Shown piece after piece: positions 56,939-64,000 of a stretch of 64,000 nt of DNA (positions within the stretch are counted from its first letter, which is position 1; the number at the start of each line of letters is the position of its first letter). The DNA lies in NCBI GenBank assembly GCA_022813625.1, contig JAKLMB010000001.1, forward strand, positions 1,922,001 through 1,986,000, in the 5' to 3' direction. This DNA comes from Aaosphaeria pasadenensis. Its lineage: Eukaryota; Ascomycota; Dothideomycetes; Pleosporales. The notes under the pieces are model-generated. The model did no database searches. It saw nothing but the letters and a program-made list of their open reading frames with translations, and was not told where the DNA came from. Position numbers and translations under genes: made by a program.

Positions 56939-57628
56939 GTTCCAAGTCGACTTTTCTTTGTATGACCGAGATTAGCCATCCTACGTCCTTCAACATGAAA
57001 TTGACCGATTGCGGCGTTACAAGAGTCTACAGTGAAGCGAGAAAAGAAAACGATCAACAGAATATGTGATTAATTTTTCAGCACCAGTGGATGCTTGCTT
57101 CATTGATCTCTGGGAGAATTCAGCGGTCGATGTACCATGCACCGAGAATTTACCTGATAGTACAACATAATCCGGGCGAATTAAATGTGCAGTGGGCAGA
57201 CCGAGGGACGTTTACAGTCCCCTAGTATGGTTTCAATTGAAACTACTGTGTCCCGAGCCCATGAACTTTTGATAGCTGACCAAGGAAAGAGTGTTGCTGT
57301 TAATATAGCCGCAATAGACTGCTTTGCTACTGGAATAGCGTCTTGACCGAGGGAGAAGGTTGTTCCCAGTACAGTTGTGGTACAGTTGTGTCGATAGGAT
57401 CAACAACAGCTCAAAGGTTGAAGGCCTGTTCAATACATGCCTATCGAACGTGGGCTGTGGCTCGATCTTGTTGGAGGAGAAGATCAACATCGCAGGGACC
57501 AGTCGTTTTCGAACTGCTTTATATCATTCCGTAGTGCCCTTAATATCGTATTTGAAAGGGTTCAATCGAAAAGTTGCCTCTATGAAATAGCTCGCATGAT
57601 GTAATTATGAGGCAGTAGTGAGAATTGG
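56939..57628. other. Convergent intergenic, 0.69 kb
   Basis: Between the stop codons of the protease-like gene and SLD7. Nothing recognised. Confidence 0.5.
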
Positions 57629-59259
57629 TCATTCAAAGGCCCCGAAGTAGTCCGTTTGTTCTACACCCTTTGGAACAGGCGAACCAGTGTGAATTGGACC
57701 TTGATGGGTTTGCTTTAGAGCGGCAAGTGCCCTGCCGCTAGGAAGATCGAATGGACTAGCCCTACTATGACTGGATCCAGGTACCTTCAATTGATTTGAA
57801 CCCCCAGGAGTAGCGAGGATGTCGGTTGTGTCGTCAAGAGGAAGAGGCTGGGTGAGTGGATCTGTACAGAATATCATTAAGAGCTTCTCGACAACATCGC
57901 GTAGTCGATCCGGCTGAAAATGTAAAGATTTGGTGGCCATGTGCTTTCTCTATGCATTTATTAGCAAGCTAGGATGTAGCATGAGGGTTGGTAGTCCTAC
58001 TAGAGCAAGAGCAGCGCCTTTGTAAGTTTGGTGATAGATGAGTTTGAACTCCTCGTCCTTTGCGGCCTCCTCGGCCGTAATCTCTTCACTGAATTGCTCC
58101 ATTGCCTTGACACCAGGTGCAACAGAGCTACGCCTAGATTTAGTTTTCTTCCGTTGTTGCAACCCATGCATTCGCATCGCCGCCATGACAATCCTAGAAA
58201 GTGCATCCTTATTACGACTTTCGATCGTTGGCTCTTCTGAAGCAGCCGATACAGTCTCCATTTGGGAGAGCGTAGATCGTTTCACGTGCATTTCGTGAGA
58301 CTCTTTGCGGCTCGATGGGCGTGTATCAGAGCTGACACTGGGAGATCTAGATAATCGCATAGACTGTGGCCGTGAGATTGCCGCATGTGCCGAAGTTGGT
58401 CGCGAGTCTGTTGGATAGCCTTTTGTGTCAATCGACACAGATCGCCCATGCCTGAAGACGGATTGCAGTTCATTTGTTTTCGCGGCAGCTGCTGCAATAC
58501 TCTCACCCATATGCCTTTTCTTTTTGCTGCGTAGTTGATTTGCTTCTTCGAATATGTCCTTCTTCCTCTTGGGAGAGGGTAAGTCCGCCGTTTCATGCTT
58601 CGCTGGAAGAAACTGAGGCTCGATATCTAAGCCGGGATTGTCTAAACGGTGTGATATATTATCATTTTCTGAGCTCGGCTCAATGTGCCAGCGTTCAGAT
58701 GAAAGCGGGAGAGCGTGCACGTGAAGCTCGGATGAATGCTCTGGGTTTCCGTAGAGCGCTTCTGCCGATGATGGGGGAGGTGTGGGCAAATTTGCGCTCA
58801 CGGGTGTGGCAACAGTACCATAAAACAGAATCTCTGTCACATTATGCTCTCCTTTTCCAAGAATATGCCCTTGGACTTGAACGAGAATTCCAATTGGGGA
58901 TTGGGAGCGTGCTTTACACCACCAATGCTGCGCGTCTGGCTCAGGCGCAATTGATGCTGGCATGGCATCTGCTTGACTTAGCAAAATCGACTGAAACCAT
59001 TGCGAAGTACACTCGTTCGTAGTCCAGACATCTAGGCTCGGCCCAGCCGCTAGATACAAGGGGATATGAGCTGTATATACTGTAGCAAGAAAACGTAGTG
59101 AGACACCAGAGAACGCAGACGCCAGTGCAAGATTCTGAGACGCGAAAACAATGTCTTTGGAAAAATTAGCTGGAAGAAGTCCAAGATGCGCGCTCATTTA
59201 CCTTTGATCACTTCATGATCGGAAAGTGCAATGTCTCCGCTCCAGATGTCTGATATCAT
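57629..59259 (-). CDS. SLD7: DNA replication initiation protein Sld7
   Basis: The last two exons are secure: the large one ends at 58001 and the final one is 57949-57629, joined by a 51-nt intron (GTAGGA/ATAG) into GAALALRKHMATKSLHFQPDRLRDVVEKLLMIFCTDPL, the conserved C-terminal helical domain. The N-terminal half has LRFLATVYTAHIPLYLAAGPSLDVWT. In yeast, Sld7 binds Sld3 and lets origin firing begin under kinase control. The middle (about residues 170-330) is Ser/Arg-rich and disordered, with KRKK and KKKR nuclear signals. The 5' end is uncertain: the ATG at 59197 gives 505 residues, whereas an ATG at 59259 reads MISDIWSGDIALSDHEVIK and joins at 59169 if a 32-nt intron is removed. I prefer the longer model because its start resembles other fungal Sld7 proteins. 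Confidence 0.75.
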
Positions 59260-59761
59260 TATTGCAGTTGTGGAAAGTCAGGAATATTGCAGCGACTATT
59301 GGCTGTACACAGCGTGACAGGTAGTTGAACATGATCGCGCCAAGTTTAGCTTACGCGGTAATTATCAATACGCGAAACCACGTGCAAGGCGCGTTCGGCC
59401 CATAATGTAAGACTATTCTTAAAGTGTAATCGTACATGGAATCTCTATTTTATTATTAGTAACGCAAAATTTCATCGTTTGCAGTTGCCATTTGCCCACA
59501 AAGCTCAAGACCGCAATATCGTGGTCTGTATAGTCACGTGCTTACACTTTCACCAAGAACTCCCAAATTAAATGCATCTCCCCACTCCTTGAAAACCGTT
59601 CAGAAAAGACACTACGATAAGCTAGCGACATTCACACCCGAGTCTGAGAGGGCCTTTTCGTCACTCTTCTAATCTCCGTAATGCCCATTATTAGGATCTT
59701 TGCAACCTCATTTCGTGCAAAGATATTTTCCCATCCCCGTCTGAGTCGAACCTATGATATT
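59260..59761. other. Intergenic, 0.5 kb
   Basis: SLD7 promoter and 3' side of the cysteine-rich gene. Nothing recognised. Confidence 0.5.
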
Positions 59762-60297
59762 TTAGAGGAGACGCAATTTCTGACTATGTGCCATTTTGAC
59801 ATACCTTTGAAACCTCGAGTTGGCCTCTGGGGTATCAGCTTCACCCAGCATATGCAAGAACTGCCCGTAATCGAAGAACCCTAAGCCTTCTACGTCGACC
59901 ATTCGAAACATCTTCTCATCCGAATGATCTTCACCATGATCCCCTCGTCTCCCCAACAAGCCTTCTGCAGGTGTATGCTTGTCAGCGATACATTGAAAAT
60001 AACATTGCACCACGCATTGTTGGTCAGCCCATGGCCATTTTCGAGGATCGTCAGGGATGTCTGGGCAGCCTTTCCTGCACAGCTTTTCACAACGCATTGG
60101 ACATGTGTCGCAGCCTGTACAAGGTATTTCAGCCTGAAGAACATATGTAGGAAAGGCAACGTACCCTCGTAGCAATTGCAACAGAAGATGTTACAATCTC
60201 CCCCCGAGCAACAAGTGTCGAGACCATCGTACCCGCAGCACACTGCTGCTACTTGTTTGACGATTAGGAGACTTATAAAACCCCAAAGGCGACGCAT
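59762..60297 (-). CDS. Secreted cysteine-rich protein with degenerate EF-hand
   Basis: Two exons (60297-60165 and 60114-59762) join in phase to 161 residues. The 50-nt intron has a GTACGT donor, a CTGAAAT branch-like site and a TACAG acceptor; the nearer TTCAG acceptor gives an in-frame stop. The first 18 residues (MRRLWGFISLLIVKQVAA) are a signal peptide. Residues 20-95 hold 16 cysteines in paired patterns (CCGYDG, CCSGGDC, FCCNC, CDTC, CEKLC, QQCVVQCYFQC), so at most eight disulphides could form. The C-terminal third has DEKMFRMVDVEGLGFFDYGQ, whose 12-residue loop (D at 1, E at 3, G at 6, D at 9) resembles an EF-hand but has Gln for the usual Glu at position 12. I know no family with this combination. 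Confidence 0.6.
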
Positions 60298-60622
60298 GAT
60301 GAATATAAATATGCCCACTTGTTGACTCAAAGTACTCAAGGTTATGTTGTGTTTGAAGAGACTTTTCTTGACGTGATCATTCCCGAGGACTAGTCCAAGT
60401 ACGTGCTACTTTGCATTCCAATGAAACACACGTTGAGTATTTACACCATTCTTCACTTATGGTAATAGGAACCTATAGGATCTCAATTACGCGCGTATTA
60501 TCATAACAATGTGCACCATAAAGTAGCTTCATGATAGCGCTCGGTAGGCTATGCATTTTTATACTAGACGGCCTTTCATGCCTTGGTTCTTTGATGTCCA
60601 GCACACTTGGTTTGAGAACCCT
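60298..60622. other. Intergenic, 325 nt
   Basis: Promoter of the cysteine-rich gene and 3' side of the next minus-strand gene. Nothing recognised. Confidence 0.5.
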
Positions 60623-61234
60623 CTATTCTTCATCATCATGTTCAACACTTTCAACTATTCCTGACGAGTTCCTCAACTCTGAATCCAATTCAACTCGATT
60701 AGAAACCTCCTCATCCAGCAACCTAGACCGTCTCCTACGATAACGAGACGGGATCCTAAAAATATGATTCAGGGGCAAGGACCCTTCTTCCACTCCATTA
60801 ACCTCTTCGTCGGCGTACTTCTCGAAGAATATATCGATCAGAGCCCTGACTACAAGTCGAAGTCAGCTTACTGACGTCAAAAAGCTCCTCTAATCCCACG
60901 TCTTACATCTCTTTGTCGCCATCCCCTCCTCACAGCAACTGGCCCATCTATATATGTCCTTATCGCTGTCATCGATGCCGTAATCTCGCCTGTGCCAGGG
61001 GAACCACTCTGCGTATTTATCGTCGGGAAACAAACCAGTGATGGTTTCAAGAACGATGAAGTGGAACTCTGGAGAGTCGCGGATATCCTCATCGCCTTCC
61101 TGTATGATTATGATATTCCGTAGCTTGTATACGCATAACTCGCAGTAGATATACATAGGCTGGCTATCGCCGAACTTTGCCTTCACTCCGCATGTGTCAG
61201 GCGTGATTGTTGCAAGTTGCTGGCGGTGTGGCAT
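60623..61234 (-). CDS. Two-exon orphan protein, acidic tail
   Basis: Exons 61234-60907 and 60849-60623 join in phase (555 nt, 184 residues). The 57-nt intron has a GTAAGA donor and a GTAG acceptor; the alternative GTCAG acceptor four bases on creates a stop. The first exon has GDSQPMYIYCELCVYKLRN, a CxxC pair that could bind metal, then SPEFHFIVLETITGLFPDDKY and EWFPWHRRDY. The second exon has ALIDIFFEKYADEE, a basic patch SRYRRRRSRLL and an acidic end (VEHDDEE). No signal peptide or membrane helix is seen. I recognise no family. It is close to the cysteine-rich gene on the same strand, 325 nt upstream of it. Confidence 0.5.
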
Positions 61235-63189
61235 TTTCGAAGTAGGACGACGGAATGGTAGATGTCGCAGGCTTAATAATTTGAGGTCTTGGAACGATCG
61301 GAAATAACACGTGAAACGATAGACTGTCTTGCTGATGTAGTTAGAAACGAAGTCTTCAGGCACACAGATCTAGTAACCTACCGACCTAGTGGGGTTGATT
61401 GGAATCAATGGCTGCTTTGGGCAGAACAAGTTGTACTGTTTCGGAAGGTCAAAATAACTGTCGCTAAGGAAGGAAGTAATCTCAGGACGAATAGTATATC
61501 AAAGAAAATGTTGACTTTGGCAGGAACACTACTACTTGAGTTTGTATCCTGCGACATCGATTATGCAGGTTCAAGAGTTGGGCTTGCTCTCAAATATTAG
61601 CAGATTAGGTCACCCCAATTTCACTATCTCAAACTTTGGCCTTCCGCATGCATGCATAAGTATATTATTTCAGTACTTTGTACTTAGACTCAGACTCAAT
61701 GACAGTGGCTTGATGTTAGTCAACGCTGCCCAGAGCACGTGTGGCCGATGATTCTAGCTAGCAGCATTAATGTAATCGAAGACTATTGCCATGTTAGCAC
61801 ACCGACCATATTTTCACGTTTCGAAAAGAATACTGACTTTCTTTGCTGATTCTGCCCATACTGCAGCATCTTATCCAAGGTGTTTGGCCTTTGTCTTCAT
61901 CTACTGACGCAGGGAACCAATGTTCCTCTAGGCCTAAAGGTGGTTTGGTTCGTATTTTATGATATTCCCGAGGTCCTGTGCGTGCTGGTGGCAGTCGATA
62001 TATTGAAGCTTGCTGTTTCCAGGGCCAATGGTTGCTTGCACAAAATGAGTGTTCGGGATGATTTTCACATCCCTATTTATAGCTCCTGTTGCCATGAAGA
62101 TGGGTCTGTTGGATTTTGAATGCGGGGTTCGGTGATGAGTGAGAATAAGTTTCGTGGAATTTGAATGAAGTGAGAAGTATTTGAAGATCAACTGTAGAGT
62201 TTCAGAAATGAAATTGTTTTCCTGCGAAGGCTGATTTATATATTTCTCTCTATATATGACTCCACACATTCTGAGTCCAGGATTGTACTACTGCTCGGAA
62301 GCATTCACTCTTTGCGATGAGTGGAGAGGACACATTTTCGGCTATGAATGGTGAGAACTCACTGCTGTCAGGGATTGAGAGTGCTCATTTCGTCGATGAG
62401 TGGAGAGGACTCACTATTGTCGATGAGTAGGAAGGATTCACTGTTGTCGATGAGTGGAGAGGACTCACTCTTCCTATGAGTTGAAGAGCGTGGAGTAACC
62501 TACGAATGCTAAGGATCAAGTTATTGTCACAACTGGCGTAAGATTTTACACATGCCAGGAAAATATGTGATTCAACAATGATATGACTGTAACTCAAGAG
62601 AGGCTCGGGGTACACGCACTGGCGTTACGCATGGATCACGCCTGGAGGATGACAATTTGCGAGATGAGAAAGGCTTTGGGTGAGAGATTTAGCAGAGGAG
62701 GGGAAACATCATTCATTCTACGGCCAACTACAAAACTTGAAATTTGAAAACAGAAAGGAACAGTTGTACAAATAAACAAATGTATATAAGTAGGTATCCC
62801 TCCAACCTGCTGAGATTTAATGAACGACAAAAGAGCCCTTGTTGCGCATAGATACCTCTCCAGAGGAAATAGCTATACGCACAAACTGTAATGAATGGAA
62901 GGGCTAAATAATAGCTGGGTAGAGGTTGGCGGTGGACCCTCGAATACCGTCCGCTTTAACCCAGTGCGCTTTCCTTCGTGCACGGGGCGTCCGAGTAGCT
63001 TTCCTATGCCACAATATATATCATAAGTTGTAAAGGCGAAGATGATGTCGGCTCAGGAGGAAGCAAGAGCTATCGCATATGGGGGGAATCTAATAGGACC
63101 TCTCTCCTCCTCCAATGGTATGTTCAATTGAATTCTTTGTTCCTCCAGGTACTTCCACACTATTGCAAGTTAGGCAGCTATCAAGCAGA
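61235..63189. other. Gene-poor region, 1.95 kb
   Basis: A/T-richer than the rest of the window. Short open frames on both strands have no support. The minisatellite at 62315-62486 lies here. Confidence 0.5.
62315..62486. repeat. Degenerate minisatellite, 27-nt unit, about six copies
   Basis: The unit is CGATGAGTGGAGAGGACTCA followed by about seven variable bases. Copies at 62392, 62419 and 62446 are the closest to each other; earlier ones are more diverged. The 27-nt period keeps reading frame, giving a nine-residue repeat (SPLHSSTTV-like) on the minus strand. Confidence 0.8.
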
Positions 63190-63594
63190 TCAAAGCGAAA
63201 CATACAACTCACAGTAGACACTAGTGCGACTTTCACGGTAACAGCATTTTCTCCACATGTTACTCCAACTGGGATGAGTCGCCTTGTATTCTTCAGATGT
63301 GTTATTAGGGGTTCTTTTGACTTGATGCGAGTCCGGAAACCATTCGTTGTCGATAAATCCCGAACCAAGTCGTTCGACTATCAGGATCCTTGGGGTGCCC
63401 AACTCAATCTGTATGCAAAGTATCTCCCCTAGCAACCAAATATGGTATGGGCAGGTGGTAAATAAACGCTTATCGGGCTCGCCCATTAGGTATACTTTAA
63501 CATGGGTGTAATTCTGGGACTCGGTGCTTTGGCTAGGCTGGCCGGACGGGCCTATGTTGGCCGAAGAAGTGGTGAAGGGTGTCGAAGAAGACAT
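63190..63594 (-). CDS. Possible small gene, function unknown
   Basis: A 134-residue minus-strand frame from the ATG at 63594. The first 30 residues are Ser/Thr-rich, followed by THVKVYLMGEPDKRLF and GEILCIQIELGTPRILIVERLG, which alternate in hydrophobicity as beta strands do. The frame may be only the first part of a spliced gene, because GTGAGT at about 63212 could be a donor and an overlapping frame continues to 63090. I recognise no family. Confidence 0.25.
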   Translation of the reverse strand: MSSSTPFTTSSANIGPSGQPSQSTESQNYTHVKVYLMGEPDKRLFTTCPYHIWLLGEILCIQIELGTPRILIVERLGSGFIDNEWFPDSHQVKRTPNNTSEEYKATHPSWSNMWRKCCYRESRTSVYCELYVSL

Positions 63595-64000
63595 CGAGAC
63601 AAACAATCGTGAGTTTCCAATATATCTTCTTGGACGTTGGCTTAGTGATAGCTTTTGGCTTGCTCTCGGTTGAGTTCGAAAACGACTATGGTAGTAGTAA
63701 ATGGCGTTTCTAGGAACAGTGTTTGGTGGGTATTCGATGTTTCGGATATCTCAAACAAGCAAGCAAAGGATTGCTGGTGCAGTGAGAATGAGGGAGAAGA
63801 GAACAGTACTTATAGACCTCCAATACATGTGACTCTCATGCTCCAAGTGAGTCTTTCACTTTGCCAGTCACAGATGACGCGGTCATGAGTACTCTGCAAA
63901 GTAAGAGTCAAGCACAGTATATTACGATGCTCTGGACAATCTTGACGAGAAGTCTAAAATGCTGACTGTTTTGAAATGACTTGATTTCAGAAGTGGTCGG
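63595..64000. other. Window end, 0.4 kb
   Basis: No supported gene. A 77-codon plus-strand open frame has no family resemblance. Confidence 0.5.

Noticed and set aside
59762..60297. Metallothionein-like identity for the cysteine-rich gene
   Set aside because: It has a signal peptide, aromatic residues and an EF-hand-like tail, unlike short cytosolic metallothioneins.
60623..61234. The frame at 63190-63594 as a paralogue of this orphan
   Set aside because: Only YCEL-V is shared, and that string is at different relative positions; the rest does not align by eye.
1..64000. A secondary-metabolite cluster built on the transporters, GH5 and 7-TM genes
   Set aside because: No polyketide synthase, peptide synthetase, terpene cyclase or pathway regulator is present; housekeeping genes lie between the candidates.
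1..64000. tRNA genes and transposons
   Set aside because: I searched by eye for B-box-like GTTCRANYC with flanking stems and for transposase, reverse transcriptase or terminal repeats and found none; a tRNAscan and repeat search could still find some.

Overview
The window is nuclear DNA of a filamentous ascomycete (Pezizomycotina). The support is short GT-AG introns (mostly about 50-80 nt) with CTRAY-like branch sites, a 375-residue actin split by five introns, an alpha-aminoadipate-type homoaconitase, and several fungus-specific families (Cyc2, Aim32, Sld7, Itt1, Mtq1, fungal LtrA-like and 7-TM proteins). I cannot fix the class from this sequence alone. Where joined exons preserve frame and rebuild a recognisable family, I give exon coordinates.

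Layout. 0-5 kb: a drug-type MFS transporter cut by the window edge, the mitochondrial flavoprotein Cyc2, and a conserved fungal protein with a duplicated domain. 5-9.5 kb: homoaconitase (LYS4) and phosphoserine aminotransferase (SER1), divergently transcribed from one promoter that carries Gcn4/CPC1-like sites. 10-17.4 kb: a weak orphan gene, a receptor-like 7-TM protein and an amino-acid permease. 17.7-24 kb: mitochondrial leucyl-tRNA synthetase, Aim32 and a secreted GH5 glycosidase. 24.8-31 kb: DEAH helicase Ecm16/Dhr1, a proteasome assembly chaperone and the Hsp70 exchange factor Fes1. 31-38 kb: a long upstream region, actin, a DHA1-type MFS transporter, and an assembly gap between a poly-G and a poly-C run. 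39-44 kb: a sugar-type MFS transporter and the glutamine methyltransferase Mtq1. 44.5-53.4 kb: a small secreted or anchored protein, an LtrA-family membrane protein, the RBR ubiquitin ligase Itt1, dolichyl-diphosphatase Cax4 and a cytochrome b561 protein. 54-61.3 kb: an S/T-rich open frame, a membrane-anchored aspartic-protease-like protein without its first catalytic Asp, replication factor Sld7, a secreted cysteine-rich protein and an acidic orphan. The last 2.7 kb has no convincing gene but holds a 27-nt minisatellite.

Most genes are housekeeping and not functionally clustered. The clear regulatory link is the LYS4-SER1 bidirectional promoter, which joins lysine and serine biosynthesis under probable cross-pathway control. 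I found no mobile element, CRISPR array, tRNA or rRNA by eye, and no obvious multi-gene novel system. The most novel items are the two short orphan genes at 59.7-61.3 kb, the protease-like membrane protein, the 18-nt micro-exon at 527-544, and the gap structure at 37.7-38.0 kb, which looks like an assembly artefact.
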